The notes below the pieces were generated by a model, which ran no database searches, was not told the DNA's origin, and saw only the letters and a list, made by a program, of their open reading frames with translations. This document shows, in pieces, positions 1 to 9,662 of a stretch of DNA of 64,000 nucleotides. Both the position numbers and the translations under genes were made by a program. How positions within the stretch are numbered: position 1 is the first letter of the stretch; the number at the start of each line of letters is the position of its first letter. The stretch comes from an uncultured Roseobacter sp. Its GTDB lineage: Bacteria > Pseudomonadota > Alphaproteobacteria > Rhodobacterales > Rhodobacteraceae. Where the stretch lies: contig NZ_CANKYM010000003.1 of NCBI RefSeq assembly GCF_947488185.1, positions 446,873 through 510,872 of the forward strand, in the 5' to 3' direction.

Positions 1-1706
1 ATTATCTGGCCGTCTTCGAGAACAAGAATCTTGTGTGCGTTCAGTACCGTCGCAAGGCGGTGTGCGATGACAATTGTTGTCCGCCCCTCGCTAAGCCTGA
101 GCAATGCTTCCTTGACCAGATTCTCTGATCCACTGTCCAAAGCACTCGTTGCTTCGTCCATCAGCAAAATTGGACTGTCGCGCAGGACCGCACGCGCAAT
201 TGCAATACGCTGACGTTGTCCGCCTGACAGGTTAGAACCGTTTTCGCCGGCTGGAGAGTCATAGCCTTGCGGCATTTTCACAATGAATTCGTGCGCGTTG
301 GCCGCACGGGCTGCCTCGGCAATCTGATCTTCCGTGGCACCCTTGCGACCAAGCGCAATATTGTCCCGGATGCTGCTATCAAAGAGGAAAGTTTCCTGAC
401 CGACAAATGCAATCTTTTCCCGCAAGGATGCAATTGTCGCTTCCCGAAGATCGTAACCATCGATTTCGATATGGCCAGCAGTCGGATCATAAAGTCGCAT
501 GATCAGGTTGATAACTGTAGATTTGCCACCACCGGATGGTCCGACCAGCGCTGTTGTCTTGCCGGCCTCAAACTCCACATCGAGATTTTTGATCACGGGT
601 TGGTTCTGATCAGCGCCATACTGAAAACTGACGGACCTGAAGGAAACGGTCCCCTGTCCCTCAGGCAGATCCGCGGCGTTCTCGCTTTCGACAATTGCAA
701 TTGGTGTATCCAGGACTTCGTACATCAGCGCCACACTGACCATATTACTCTCAATGCTGATACGCATGCGTGCAAGGCGTTTTGCCGGTTCATAGGCCAT
801 CAAAAGTGCCGTCACAAAAGACATAAGGCCGCCTGCGGTTGTGGAGGCCTCGCCAAAAAGATTCAGCGCGCTCAAAGCGACGACTGCGGCGATTGCAAAA
901 CCGGAAAGGGTTTCCATCAGCGGGCTTGTTGCTGCACTCAGCCGTGCCATGGCATTTGTTCGGCTTTCTACCGTCGAAACGGCCTCTCGCATCCTGTCCT
1001 CCATCTGTTTTTCAAGCGCGAAGGCTTTGACCACACGGATGCCCGAGGATGTTTCATTGATTATTTTGATGATCTCCTTCGAAGAGGCGATCTGGCCCTG
1101 TACTATGTTTCCGACGCGCTTCAGGAGCAGCCGTATCCCCAAAAGCGCCAGCGGCCCAACAATCAGAGATATCATTGAAAGCGTAGGCTGCTGATAAAAC
1201 ATGACGATTATCAGACCGACCAGTGTCAGCGTGTCACGGACTGCGCCCATCACAATGAGCTCGATAACCGTCCGTGCACCCTGCGCGGACCTTGTGACCC
1301 GGTTTAGAATGTCCGAAACTCCGCTATCGCTGAAGAAGGCAACGCCGTGCCGTAAAATGCAATTGTACAGGCGGCGCTGTTGCGAAGCGATAATACTGTT
1401 GCCTGCATGGCTGAGTGATACAACCTGGACGTATGTTGCAGCACCCTTGATCGTAAAGATCAATGCCACAGCAGCGGCAACGGACAGAACTCTGCCGGGT
1501 TCAGATGACTCCACGAGTGAATCGATGATGTCTTCCATGATCCAGGCTGTGAGGGCGGTTGTTATCGCGATAACGACCATCGCACCGATCGCGATGGAAT
1601 AATTTCGAGTTTGGAGTTTGAAGTTTTCCCGCAGCAGCCGACGCAACATCTTGCCGTAAGATGCCTGGACTGCGTCCTTCGCTCTTTGCTTTATGTCGCT
1701 GCTCAT
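1..1706 (-). CDS. ABC transporter, fused permease/ATPase, MsbA-like (3' end cut by window)
   Basis: The reverse strand is open from an ATG at 1704-1706 to the window edge, giving about 568 codons with the last few missing. The N-terminal half has several hydrophobic segments typical of an exporter membrane domain. The C-terminal half is an ABC ATPase with Walker A GPSGGGKST near residue 388, signature LSGGQRQR near 490, Walker B ILLMDEA, and the H-loop IAHRLAT close to the edge. Fused half-transporters of this type act as homodimers in the inner membrane, and the closest familiar group is MsbA-like lipid or glycolipid exporters. The RgpF-like gene on the opposite strand may fit an envelope-glycan role, but that is inference. 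The substrate cannot be read from the sequence. Confidence 0.9.
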   Translation of the reverse strand, partial: MSSDIKQRAKDAVQASYGKMLRRLLRENFKLQTRNYSIAIGAMVVIAITTALTAWIMEDIIDSLVESSEPGRVLSVAAAVALIFTIKGAATYVQVVSLSHAGNSIIASQQRRLYNCILRHGVAFFSDSGVSDILNRVTRSAQGARTVIELIVMGAVRDTLTLVGLIIVMFYQQPTLSMISLIVGPLALLGIRLLLKRVGNIVQGQIASSKEIIKIINETSSGIRVVKAFALEKQMEDRMREAVSTVESRTNAMARLSAATSPLMETLSGFAIAAVVALSALNLFGEASTTAGGLMSFVTALLMAYEPAKRLARMRISIESNMVSVALMYEVLDTPIAIVESENAADLPEGQGTVSFRSVSFQYGADQNQPVIKNLDVEFEAGKTTALVGPSGGGKSTVINLIMRLYDPTAGHIEIDGYDLREATIASLREKIAFVGQETFLFDSSIRDNIALGRKGATEDQIAEAARAANAHEFIVKMPQGYDSPAGENGSNLSGGQRQRIAIARAVLRDSPILLMDEATSALDSGSENLVKEALLRLSEGRTTIVIAHRLATVLNAHKILVLEDGQI

Positions 1707-2226
1707 ACTGTCTCCTAGGTATGTGGGATTACCGGTACTGTAAAGCATCCAGAAACGCTGCCCTGAAAGACCGCGCCGGGGTGTGGTGTCAAGGCTTGGC
1801 AGGCCAAAATACACAACAATGAGGGGATGTTTGTTGATGCCCGACGATCGCCAACTGACCAAAGAAACCGGCCGAATACACGGTGGGCGCGTTTGTCGAC
1901 ATAAACTTGCTGTTTGGCCTTTAAGCCGTTGTGTGAATGACTTGGTGCGCACGCGTTCCTCACCCGTGCATCGGACAGAATGGTTGCAAATCAGCGCTTC
2001 TTTTGATGTGAACGTGATACTTGGAATACTAACGTGACTGGGCGTGTTTGCCGATGTCCGTGAGCCTGAAGTTTTATTCTGGCCGGGAGCGAGCAGAAGC
2101 CGGGGCACCACAAAAAAGGGCTTGTGCAAATCCGTCCGGCGGTTGAGAAGGCGCCGGGAGGGCAGGTAAGAAGTACAACCGGAACTTGTTTGCACTTGTC
2201 CGGCGGTAAACGGTAAAAGGCTCAAG
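1707..2226. other. 520-bp intergenic region between divergent genes, no gene seen
   Basis: This gap separates the divergently transcribed ABC transporter and RgpF-like genes, so it should contain both promoters. Short open frames on both strands lack a convincing ribosome-binding site and read as low-quality protein. I see no tRNA, clear hairpin or repeat here. Confidence 0.5.
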
Positions 2227-3360
2227 ATGATACCTCGATGGAAACTCAAACGCGAACTGACGCGCCTTTTGAGCAATTCAGCGAAGTTTCCGGCGTCGTT
2301 CACGACGTGGTTGTTCGGCGCGGGCTACTACGACTTTTTCTTGTCCGGCCGGGTTCGGCAGGAGCCGGGAGAAATAGATGCCGGCCCCAGGCGGGCAGTC
2401 TATCTCATGTTCCCGTCAAAAGGGCTTTTGGCATCACACGAAAGATCTCTTCGGTATCTGCTGCGAAAGAATATCGCGACGACGGTGGTCTCTAATTGTC
2501 CACTTTCGCCGGCAGACAAAAACCGTGTGTTGGCGTTGTGTCATCGCTACATTGAACGCCCCAATTTCGGATATGACTTTGGCGGCTACCGGGATGGGCT
2601 GCTGTCGATGGGAGACGAACTTGCCAGCCTAGGACAACTCGTCTTGCTGAATGATTCATCATGGTTTCCTATCACAGACAAGACCGATTGGCTCGATCAG
2701 GTCGAGGCACTGAATGTTGACTTTGCTGGAGCGGCCTCAAATTACGGAATGTCCCGCCCCGATCCAGAGAGCTATCGCAGTATTAAAGTCGACTATTGTA
2801 CTGACCACCCGAATTTTCACTACTGTTCGTATGCGCTTAGCTTTTCAAGCAGGACACTGTCTCATCCGGGCTTCCTGCGCTATTGGAAGAAATTTCCCCT
2901 CAGCAATAGCAAGAAACGCACTGTGAGGCGGGGTGAGATCGGATTGACCCGATGGGCAATCAGCAATGGATTGACGCACGGTGCAACGTTTGATTCTGCA
3001 ACGATACCGGAAAAGCTTGCCAGTCTCGAAGAGGCCCGGCTGCGTCATATCGCGGAAATGCTGATCATCATGGATGATCGCAAGCTTCGGCAACTCCAGG
3101 CGAGCGTTGAATCACAACTTTCCGCCATGCCCAAACTGGATCTGATCGGTTTCATTCTCACCGCGGCTGCCCGCAAAGGCGTCAGCTATGCCACGGCGGA
3201 GTTCAATATTTTTGAATGTGGTTTTCCGTTCCTAAAAAAGTCGCCGCTCTGGATGGAACAGGACACGTCGCAAAAGACACTGGACTTGCTGGAAAGACTC
3301 AACACCCCTGCGTCGCTTGAAGCCCTGTTCGAAGCGAGGACGTTTCTGACCCGTTTATGA
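2227..3360 (+). CDS. Rhamnan synthesis F (RgpF) family glycan protein
   Basis: This 377-residue protein has the RgpF-family signature YDFGGYRDG at residues 116-124, followed by LNDS at 141-144. These sit in a Rossmann-like region that resembles a glycosyltransferase. RgpF proteins are associated with rhamnose-rich polysaccharide assembly, and in alphaproteobacteria they often occur in exopolysaccharide or O-antigen loci. Here no other sugar gene is adjacent except the divergent ABC exporter. There is no signal peptide or membrane segment, so it should act in the cytoplasm or at the inner face of the membrane. The ATG at 2227 follows the purine-rich stretch AAAAGGCTCAAG. The precise sugar and acceptor are unknown. 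Confidence 0.8.
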   Translation: MIPRWKLKRELTRLLSNSAKFPASFTTWLFGAGYYDFFLSGRVRQEPGEIDAGPRRAVYLMFPSKGLLASHERSLRYLLRKNIATTVVSNCPLSPADKNRVLALCHRYIERPNFGYDFGGYRDGLLSMGDELASLGQLVLLNDSSWFPITDKTDWLDQVEALNVDFAGAASNYGMSRPDPESYRSIKVDYCTDHPNFHYCSYALSFSSRTLSHPGFLRYWKKFPLSNSKKRTVRRGEIGLTRWAISNGLTHGATFDSATIPEKLASLEEARLRHIAEMLIIMDDRKLRQLQASVESQLSAMPKLDLIGFILTAAARKGVSYATAEFNIFECGFPFLKKSPLWMEQDTSQKTLDLLERLNTPASLEALFEARTFLTRL

Positions 3361-3747
3361 TTGGTGATGCCCAAGTTTTGATACGGCTAGACCGCCTTGT
3401 CACAACTATACTGAAGTGACGGATGCGATGAGATATTCGTTCGGCACCCCCCTCAAGGGCCGCAATACTTGCTGGTTTCGGAAACCAGATAACCGCTTTC
3501 GGCAAGATCGGCTTCAAACAAGACTACAAAGTGGCGTCGTATTGCGGCAATCAAATCCCGCCTTGTGCCAAACGTCCCAGGCAGAGCCGGGGAGAGCTGT
3601 TGTAGTTCGGTTTGGGGCGGTCACACCGCTCCCCCTGATGCGTTACGGGGGTGGAACGGGAACAGAACGAAGCATGAAAGGGTAGGCAAGTGAGTAGGGA
3701 TTTTTATCCTACCCAAAAAAGATTTCCGCTAAGTGTTTGATTTTAAA
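3361..3747. other. Intergenic region of 387 bp, small hairpin only
   Basis: No credible gene is visible; the open frames on either strand lack Shine-Dalgarno sequences. Near 3680-3715 there is an inverted repeat, GGGTAGG paired with CCTACCC. It lies downstream of the reverse-strand tRNA-Cys, so it may help end that transcript, but it is not followed by a T-run on the tRNA strand. Confidence 0.4.
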
Positions 3748-3821
3748 TGGAGGCGAGTACCGGAATCGAACCGGTGTACACGGATTTGCAATCCGCTGCG
3801 TCACCACTCCGCCAACTCGCC
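3748..3821 (-). tRNA. tRNA-Cys (GCA)
   Basis: Read on the reverse strand, the 74-base element starts GGCGAGT and ends ACTCGCC plus T and an encoded CCA, so the acceptor stem pairs. The anticodon arm is CGGAT-TGCAAAT-CCG with anticodon GCA for cysteine. The T-loop has the standard GGTTCGATTCC pattern. It lies between the RgpF-like gene and pcm and appears to be a single tRNA gene. Confidence 0.96.
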
Positions 3822-3967
3822 CTACATGGTGTGCGCGAAGTGCTATCCGATTAGCTATGATGCTGCAAGTGCCACAAAGCGGCAAAATACAGCGTATGAG
3901 CGTTGCCGCAGCCGAATGAATGTGGCACATCTGAAAAACACACAACTGAACGGACGAGTTTAGCCAC

Positions 3968-4621
3968 ATGACCGATTTCGCCGCCCGCCGCACGATGATG
4001 GTAGATACGCAGGTCAGACCGTCTGATGTGACCAAATTTCCCATCATTGATGCGATGCTGAGAGTGCCACGTGAGAACTTTGTACCGGCAGCGCAACGTG
4101 AAGCGGCCTACATGGGCGAAAACCTAGAGTTGGGTGAAGGACGGGTCATCCTCGAACCAAGAACGCTCGCAAAGATGCTGGATGCATTGGATGTTTCCAA
4201 TGACGAGCTCGTGCTCGATGTGGGTGCGGGCATGGGGTATTCCTCTGCCGTAATCGCGCATGTTGCCGAAGCCGTGGTTGCCGTCGAAGACGATGAAACC
4301 ATGGCGTCCGAGGCGCAGGAGTCTCTGGCTGAGGCTGGCGTGGACAATGTCATCTTGCACGTAGGTCCGCTTGCCGAAGGCGCGTCACAGCATGGGCCTT
4401 ACGATGTGATGTTGGTGCAGGGTGGGATCACCGAGTTGCCTTTGACACTGCAGGATCAGATCAAGGATGGTGGTCGGGTCGCCTGCCTTTTCATGCAGGG
4501 TGCACTGGGTGAGGTGCGCATCGGGCATAAGAACGGTGGCGTAATTTCCTGGCGGATGTCGTTCAACGCCGGCGCGCCGGTGCTGGCAGGTTTTGGAAAA
4601 GAACACGTATTCGAACTATAA
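3968..4621 (+). CDS. pcm: Protein-L-isoaspartate O-methyltransferase family protein
   Basis: The 217-residue protein is a class I SAM-dependent methyltransferase with motif I, VLDVGAGMGYSS, at residues 82-93 and an acidic loop VAVEDDE after the second strand. The N-terminal segment VDTQVRPSDVT and the RENFVP motif at 35-40 match the PIMT family, which methylates L-isoaspartyl residues in damaged proteins. The length agrees with the family. It lies 48 bp upstream of tolC on the same strand, an arrangement I recognise from other Rhodobacterales, so the two are probably co-transcribed. Several alphaproteobacterial PIMT-like proteins have not been tested biochemically, so the exact substrate is inferred from the family. 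Confidence 0.88.
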   Translation: MTDFAARRTMMVDTQVRPSDVTKFPIIDAMLRVPRENFVPAAQREAAYMGENLELGEGRVILEPRTLAKMLDALDVSNDELVLDVGAGMGYSSAVIAHVAEAVVAVEDDETMASEAQESLAEAGVDNVILHVGPLAEGASQHGPYDVMLVQGGITELPLTLQDQIKDGGRVACLFMQGALGEVRIGHKNGGVISWRMSFNAGAPVLAGFGKEHVFEL

Positions 4622-4669
4622 TTCAATCAGGGGCCCGGGCAGGGCAATGGCAGGAAGAGGCGTACAAAA

Positions 4670-6112
4670 ATGGCCCAAGCGAAGAAATCGAAACGGTTGA
4701 TATCCTTCTACCGCGGTCTGGCCTGGTCTGCAGGTCTTGTGGGTGTTCTGGTCGGACACCCGATGAAAGCCGAGACATTGGCGGACGCCTTGGTGGGAGC
4801 CTACAAGACCAGTGGGTTGCTGGAACAAAACCGCGCTCTTCTGCGCGCAGCGGATGAAGATGTGGCTGCGGCAGTTGCTGCTTTACGCCCCATTCTCAAC
4901 TACAGCGCCGATCTGACCCGCGACTTTGGAGATCGTCGATCTTTGACGACAACCGGCGGTTCCACCGTGAGCGATTTGGAAGCCACAACAGGCACTGTCG
5001 GCCTGGCCGCGTCGCTGCTGCTTTATGATGGTGGCGCAACGTCATTGGGTGTGGATGCGGCGAAGGAAACCGTGCTGGGCACGCGCCAACAGCTCATAAG
5101 CTTGGAGCAGAACGTTCTACTGCGGGCGGTGTCCGCCTATCTAAACGTGGTCGCCGCGCGTGAATTCGTGTCCCTGCGTCAGAACAACCTCAGACTGCTG
5201 ACGCAGGAACTGCGCGCTGCGCAGGACCGGTTTGAGGTGGGCGAGGTGACCCGCACCGACGTGGCGCAAGCGGAATCGAGCCTCGCCGAAGCACGTAGTG
5301 GTCTGGCAACTGCTCAAGGTGATCTTCTGCAAGCGGTAGAAGAATACCGCAGCGTAGTGGGCAATACGCCTGGACAGCTGACGCCACCACCATCACTGCC
5401 CAGACTGGAAAGCAATGTGGAAAACGCGCGTGCTCGTGCGGTGCAAAGCCATCCTGATCTGCGGGCAGCCCAGCATTTCGTTGCGGTGTCGGAACTCAAC
5501 ATCCTGCGTGCAAAAGCATCGCTCAACCCGACCGTGTCGGCTGTGGGGTCCGTTGGCGTGTCCGAGACCTTTGGAAACAGCAACTACACGCGTTCTGGCA
5601 GCATCGGCATCGAATTGACTGGTCCGATCTATCGCGGGGGCGCTTTGTCTGCCGGTATCCGGTCTGCAATCGCGTCGCGCGACGCACAGCGTGGCAACCT
5701 GATCGAAGTGCGCAAGCAGGTCGCACAGGATGTCGGTTCCGCCTATGCCTCACTGGCCGCGCAGCGCGCCAGCTTGCAAGCCAGTGAAGAGCGTATTCGC
5801 GCAGCACGTATCGCGTTTGAAGGTGTACGGGAAGAGGCCACGCTAGGTGCCCGGACCACGTTGGATGTGCTGGATGCGGAGCAAGAGCTTCTGGATGCGG
5901 AGACTTCCCGGATTTCGGCTCAGGCCAACCTTTATGTCGCGGCCTACGCCGTTTTGCAGGCGACCGGGCGTCTGACTGCACGGGATCTTTCGCTGGGTGT
6001 GCAGCAATATGACCCCAGCGCTTACTACGATCTGGTGAAAGACGCGCCTGTGCCTTCGTCAGCACAGGGCCAACGGCTTGATCGCGTTTTGCGTGCATTA
6101 CAAAAAGACTGA
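4670..6112 (+). CDS. tolC: TolC-family outer-membrane efflux channel
   Basis: The 480-residue protein begins with a basic stretch and a hydrophobic segment (about residues 16-30) ending near MKAE, a plausible signal peptide. The mature part contains the duplicated OEP architecture: long heptad-like alpha-helical hairpins with repeated QDRFEVGEVTRTDVAQAE and RREEATLGARTTLDVLDAE-type turns, the classic TolC signatures. TolC trimers form the outer-membrane exit duct for tripartite RND and type I secretion systems. No adaptor is adjacent; the RND pump at 42.7-47.8 kb in this window lacks its own channel and could use this one, which is inference. The ATG at 4670 follows AGGAAGAGG at a slightly long spacing. 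Confidence 0.93.
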   Translation: MAQAKKSKRLISFYRGLAWSAGLVGVLVGHPMKAETLADALVGAYKTSGLLEQNRALLRAADEDVAAAVAALRPILNYSADLTRDFGDRRSLTTTGGSTVSDLEATTGTVGLAASLLLYDGGATSLGVDAAKETVLGTRQQLISLEQNVLLRAVSAYLNVVAAREFVSLRQNNLRLLTQELRAAQDRFEVGEVTRTDVAQAESSLAEARSGLATAQGDLLQAVEEYRSVVGNTPGQLTPPPSLPRLESNVENARARAVQSHPDLRAAQHFVAVSELNILRAKASLNPTVSAVGSVGVSETFGNSNYTRSGSIGIELTGPIYRGGALSAGIRSAIASRDAQRGNLIEVRKQVAQDVGSAYASLAAQRASLQASEERIRAARIAFEGVREEATLGARTTLDVLDAEQELLDAETSRISAQANLYVAAYAVLQATGRLTARDLSLGVQQYDPSAYYDLVKDAPVPSSAQGQRLDRVLRALQKD

Positions 6113-6181
6113 CAACTATAACGACCCATTGTGCGGTAATCGCCTGAGGGGTAGAGTTGAAGTGAGTAAGCGTGGTGCAGT

Positions 6182-6931
6182 ATGTCAAAACCGGTTTCGA
6201 ATTCAGATGTGGAAGACGTGTTGTCTTCAATCCGTCGTTTGGTGAGTGATAACAAGGTCCAAGGAGTATCTTCCATGGCACCTGAGACGCCTGATCGATT
6301 GATCTTGTCGCAGCAGCAGCGGGTTTCTGAAAGCGATGTCTTGCGCTTGCAGCCAGCCGATGCGGTGAATCTGCCTGAAAACGCGCATAGCGACTCCGAA
6401 AATACGATAACGCGCACTGATGACACTTCTGAAACGAAAGATCAGGAGACGGTTTTTTCTTCTGATGCGGACGCAGTGTCTGTCGAAACCACTGAAGAGA
6501 CCGAAACAACAAAAGACGAGGCAACCGCGCGGTTTGGCGTAAACGAGTTAACGGCAAAAATCGCAGAGCTTGAAACGGCGATTGCGAAGACGTCGGATCA
6601 GTGGGAACCGGATGGTGTCAGCAAAGATGACTACGCCGGAACCGAAGCCGAAGGCATGGCATGGCCAGATGCAGCGGAACTGGATGCGACCGGCACACCA
6701 ATAGGCGAGGCGCACAAGGCGGATGACGCAGAGGTTGCGCCCACCGAAATTCTTGCTGCGAAAAGTCCCATTGATGACCAGGTTCTGGACGAAGAAGCGC
6801 TGCGTGATCTCGTTGCCGATATTGTGCGTTCCGAGTTGCAAGGGGCCTTGGGCGAGCGGATCACTCGGAATGTGCGCAAGCTGGTCCGCCGCGAAATCCA
6901 TCGGGCCCTGGCGGCGCGCGACCTCGACTGA
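6182..6931 (+). CDS. Acidic PopZ-like (DUF2497-like) protein
   Basis: The 249-residue protein has a short conserved N-terminus, VEDVLSSIRRLVSD (residues 10-23), a long acidic Asp/Glu/Thr-rich middle of low complexity, and a conserved basic C-terminal helix, LVADIVRSELQGALGERI, followed by RNVRKLVRREIHRAL. This layout of N-terminal helix, disordered acidic spacer and C-terminal helical oligomerisation region resembles PopZ, the polar organising protein of alphaproteobacteria (DUF2497). The resemblance is in architecture and in the IRRL segment, not in overall sequence. It follows tolC by 69 bp on the same strand. A role in pole organisation is therefore only a hypothesis; hypothetical protein would be the cautious label. 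Confidence 0.7.
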   Translation: MSKPVSNSDVEDVLSSIRRLVSDNKVQGVSSMAPETPDRLILSQQQRVSESDVLRLQPADAVNLPENAHSDSENTITRTDDTSETKDQETVFSSDADAVSVETTEETETTKDEATARFGVNELTAKIAELETAIAKTSDQWEPDGVSKDDYAGTEAEGMAWPDAAELDATGTPIGEAHKADDAEVAPTEILAAKSPIDDQVLDEEALRDLVADIVRSELQGALGERITRNVRKLVRREIHRALAARDLD

Positions 6932-6954
6932 TCCGTCTTTCTGAGCGCGGCGGA

Positions 6955-8424
6955 CTAGGGGCGGATCACCGGTGGCCGAGCCAACGCAAGCAGGGAGTCC
7001 AGATCAAGGTGGGTTTCCAGATGATCCGCCAGATCATCCAGCGTCGCCTCAACTTGGGCGTCATAGGCCGTCTGTGAAGTCTGTCCGAACTGCGCAAGCC
7101 AGACGGCGCGAAACGCGTCCGAGCTGAAAATCCCATGCAGATAACAGCCCTGGATCTGGCCGTTCTTGGCACTTGCCCCAGTCGGTGTTCCGCCAATGCT
7201 GAGCCAGGGATACGCGCAGTCCGGCCCCTGCGTATCGCCCATGTGTATCTCGTAGCCGCTGAGCGCTGTGCCGCTTTCCAAGTGCGTTCCCTCGCTAAGC
7301 GCCAGCGTCTTGCGTGGGTGCAGCACAGTCTCTACGTTCAGGTGCCCAAGACCGGGAGCGGCCCCCGGCGGCCCTTCGATCCCTTCGGGGTCCGCAATCG
7401 AATTGCCCAGTATCTGGTAGCCGCCACACAGGCCCAGCACGTGCCCGCCGCGACGGACGTGGGCGGCAATATCGACATCCCAGCCTTCGGCGCGCAGGGC
7501 GGCGAGATCGGACAGCGTCGATTTGCTGCCGCCCAACAGGATGACGTCAGCCTCGACCGGCAGGGGAGCCCCACGTGGGGCGATGATGACGTTGACATTC
7601 GGCTCGGCGGCCAGCGGGTCCAGATCGTCAAAGTTGGAGATGCGTGGCAGCTGCGGCACTACGACAGTGAGACCAGCCCCGCCTGATCTGGCGCGCGCGG
7701 GCAGGTCGGCGACATCTTCGGCAGGCAGGCGGCCCGCGCCTTCGAACCAGGGGACAACACCCAGACAGGGCCAGCCGGTGCGTGCGCAGGTATCGTCACG
7801 ACCTTCATCAAAAAGGCGAGCGTCGCCCCGGAATTTGTTGATTGCAAAGGCTTTAATGAGATCACGGTCCGCGTCGTCAAGGACGGCCTGCGTGCCCACG
7901 ATCTGCGCGATGACGCCGCCGCGATCAATATCCCCCATCAGCACCACGGGCACCTCAGCCGCGCGGGCAAACCCCATATTGGCAATGTCGCGCGCGCGCA
8001 GATTGGTTTCCGCCGGGCTGCCAGCGCCTTCGACAAGGACCAGATCGCACCCTTCCGCCAGCCGATGGAAGCTCTCCAGCACAAAGGGCATCAGGCGATC
8101 CTTGGCCGCCCCGAAATCCCGCGCGTCCTGTTGGCCATAGACCTGGCCTTGCACAATGATCTGGGCGCCAGTGCTCGATTGCGGTTTCAGTAGCACCGGG
8201 TTCATATCCGTGTGCGGTGCGATCCCGGCTGCCTTTGCCTGCAACGCCTGCGCCCGCCCGATTTCACCGCCATCGACGGTGACGGCGGCGTTGTTCGACA
8301 TGTTCTGCGGCTTGAACGGGCGCACGGCAAGGCCCCGGCGTGTATAGGCGCGCGCAAGCCCGGCGACGATCATCGATTTGCCGACATTGCTGCCGGTGCC
8401 CTGGATCATGATGGCGCGCGCCAT
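6955..8424 (-). CDS. cobQ: Cobyric acid synthase (CobQ/CbiP)
   Basis: The 489-residue protein catalyses ATP- and glutamine-dependent amidation of the corrin ring side chains at b, d, e and g in cobalamin synthesis. The N-terminal dethiobiotin-synthetase-like domain carries GTGSNVGKS at residues 9-17 and KPQNMSNNA. The C-terminal class I glutamine amidotransferase domain has the nucleophile motif [10 protein letters not shown] and the histidine motif [10 protein letters not shown] chose the ATG at 8422-8424 because AGAGGA precedes it and the family N-terminus begins MARAIMIQG; the longer upstream open frame is not family-like. It is divergent from the membrane protein at 8488. bluB at 27 kb serves the same pathway. 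Confidence 0.96.
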   Translation of the reverse strand: MARAIMIQGTGSNVGKSMIVAGLARAYTRRGLAVRPFKPQNMSNNAAVTVDGGEIGRAQALQAKAAGIAPHTDMNPVLLKPQSSTGAQIIVQGQVYGQQDARDFGAAKDRLMPFVLESFHRLAEGCDLVLVEGAGSPAETNLRARDIANMGFARAAEVPVVLMGDIDRGGVIAQIVGTQAVLDDADRDLIKAFAINKFRGDARLFDEGRDDTCARTGWPCLGVVPWFEGAGRLPAEDVADLPARARSGGAGLTVVVPQLPRISNFDDLDPLAAEPNVNVIIAPRGAPLPVEADVILLGGSKSTLSDLAALRAEGWDVDIAAHVRRGGHVLGLCGGYQILGNSIADPEGIEGPPGAAPGLGHLNVETVLHPRKTLALSEGTHLESGTALSGYEIHMGDTQGPDCAYPWLSIGGTPTGASAKNGQIQGCYLHGIFSSDAFRAVWLAQFGQTSQTAYDAQVEATLDDLADHLETHLDLDSLLALARPPVIRP

Positions 8425-8487
8425 GGCGTTCCTCTTTGATGTTTGGCGCAACCTGACGCATGATCGCGCAAAGGAAAAGGACCATTC

Positions 8488-9066
8488 ATGAACACGCCCG
8501 CACATTTGCTGATCGGGGCCGCTGTGATGGGCCGCAAGAGCACCCGCCCCGTTGTCTGGGCCGCGATTGCGGGCGCTTTGCTGCCGGATCTGTCGCTGTA
8601 CCTATTGGCAGGCAGTGCGCTCTACATCTTTGGTATTGCTCCGCAGGTCGTGTTTGACGAGCTCTACTTCTCCCACAACTGGCAGATGATTTTTGCGATC
8701 GACAACTCGTTTCTGATCTGGGGCGGGCTGTTTGCCGTGGCACTCTGGCGCGGTGCGCCCTGGGCGATCGCCCTGACGGGGGCGGGACTGCTCCATCTGT
8801 GCTTTGATTTTCCGCTGCATCATGATGACGGGCGGGCGCATTTCTGGCCCCTGACGGGCTGGGTATTCGAAAGCCCGCTCAGCTATTGGGATCGCGATCA
8901 TGGGGCGATGTGGCTGGCACCCGTTGAGGCCGTTGCAGCAAGTCTGGCCGCGATCACGCTCTGGCAGCGCAGGTTCGGATGGGGATTGCTGGTGTTGATC
9001 ACGCTGTTACTGCTCGCCGAAATCTGGATCGTGCGGCAGTGGTTGTTCTTCTTTACAGACAGCTGA
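8488..9066 (+). CDS. YdjM/DUF457-like integral membrane protein
   Basis: The 192-residue protein has about four to five hydrophobic segments. Its N-terminus, [17 protein letters not shown], and the following [10 protein letters not shown] resemble the HLLIG and PD motifs of the YdjM/DUF457 group of membrane-bound predicted metal-dependent hydrolases. A second histidine and aspartate cluster, [22 protein letters not shown], sits mid-protein and could complete a metal site. A strong Shine-Dalgarno sequence, AAAGGAAAAGGA, precedes the ATG. It is divergent from cobQ by 63 bp, and annotations in related genomes sometimes name it after that neighbour; I see nothing in the protein that ties it to cobalamin. 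Function unknown. Confidence 0.8.
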   Translation: MNTPAHLLIGAAVMGRKSTRPVVWAAIAGALLPDLSLYLLAGSALYIFGIAPQVVFDELYFSHNWQMIFAIDNSFLIWGGLFAVALWRGAPWAIALTGAGLLHLCFDFPLHHDDGRAHFWPLTGWVFESPLSYWDRDHGAMWLAPVEAVAASLAAITLWQRRFGWGLLVLITLLLLAEIWIVRQWLFFFTDS

Positions 9067-9070
9067 AAAC

Positions 9071-9103
9071 ACAAAAGCGCGCCCGACCGGGGCTCGCTTT
9101 TGT
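9071..9103. terminator. Bidirectional rho-independent terminator
   Basis: The arms ACAAAAGCG (9071-9079) and CGCTTTTGT (9095-9103) pair perfectly around a GC-rich inner stem. An A-run on one side and a T-run on the other allow it to stop transcription from both the 8488 gene (+) and the convergent 9123-9443 gene (-). Confidence 0.8.
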
Positions 9104-9122
9104 TCATAAGATCGAATTTTGA

Positions 9123-9443
9123 TCAGGCAGCTTCGGCCTGTTGTGCAGCATTGCGACGTTCGGATTCTTCACGCGACAGCGCAACAGACGTCCGGACACC
9201 TTTGCCCACGAATTCCATCAGTCCGGACACAACCCGCTCGTTGGGGTCGATACCGGCGCAGCTCAACACTTCGCGGCCGTCGCGCGACCGCGCCCAGCGT
9301 GCGATTTGCTCAGGACCATTGCCATACTTCTTGTCGTCCGCGATGGCGTCGTCCAATGCAGCCAGTACCACGGCTGCAAAAAGTTTACGTGCACGATTGC
9401 CTTGCTCGTTATTGAAGGCTGTGCCGTCAACGAAATCCTTCAT
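9123..9443 (-). CDS. Conserved Rhodobacterales protein, probably DUF6280
   Basis: The 106-residue soluble protein begins MKDFVDGTAFNNEQGNRARK and contains VVLAALDDAIADDKKYG, RWARSRDGREVLSCAGID and a C-terminal charged helix. I recognise it as a small, very strongly conserved protein of Rhodobacterales that I believe corresponds to DUF6280; the exact domain number is from memory. There is no signal peptide, membrane segment or catalytic motif I can name. It is convergent with the 8488 gene, with a shared terminator between them, and divergent from efp. Function unknown. Confidence 0.85.
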   Translation of the reverse strand: MKDFVDGTAFNNEQGNRARKLFAAVVLAALDDAIADDKKYGNGPEQIARWARSRDGREVLSCAGIDPNERVVSGLMEFVGKGVRTSVALSREESERRNAAQQAEAA

Positions 9444-9662
9444 TCGTCGTCCTTTCCATTATTCTTGCTCTTGTCTTTCGGCATGACGCTCCTTATGGCG
9501 GAGTTCAGACGATTCGGATACCCCGTAATTGCATGACTTCCATGCATCGTGCGCATAGCTCTCTGCAGATGCAGCACGAGATATCGTTGTCTTGTCACCA
9601 CCCAACCTGCCAGATATAGGGTGCGTCAACAATTCATCAACCTTTTGCCACGGTTCGGTCAT

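Noticed and set aside
3416..3685. Open frame of 89 codons between the RgpF-like gene and tRNA-Cys
   Set aside because: No ribosome-binding site, no domain and composition unlike its neighbours.
5523..6557. Reverse-strand open frame of 344 codons spanning the tolC end and the acidic gene
   Set aside because: Crosses two forward genes and is rich in Arg, Pro and Ser without domain similarity.
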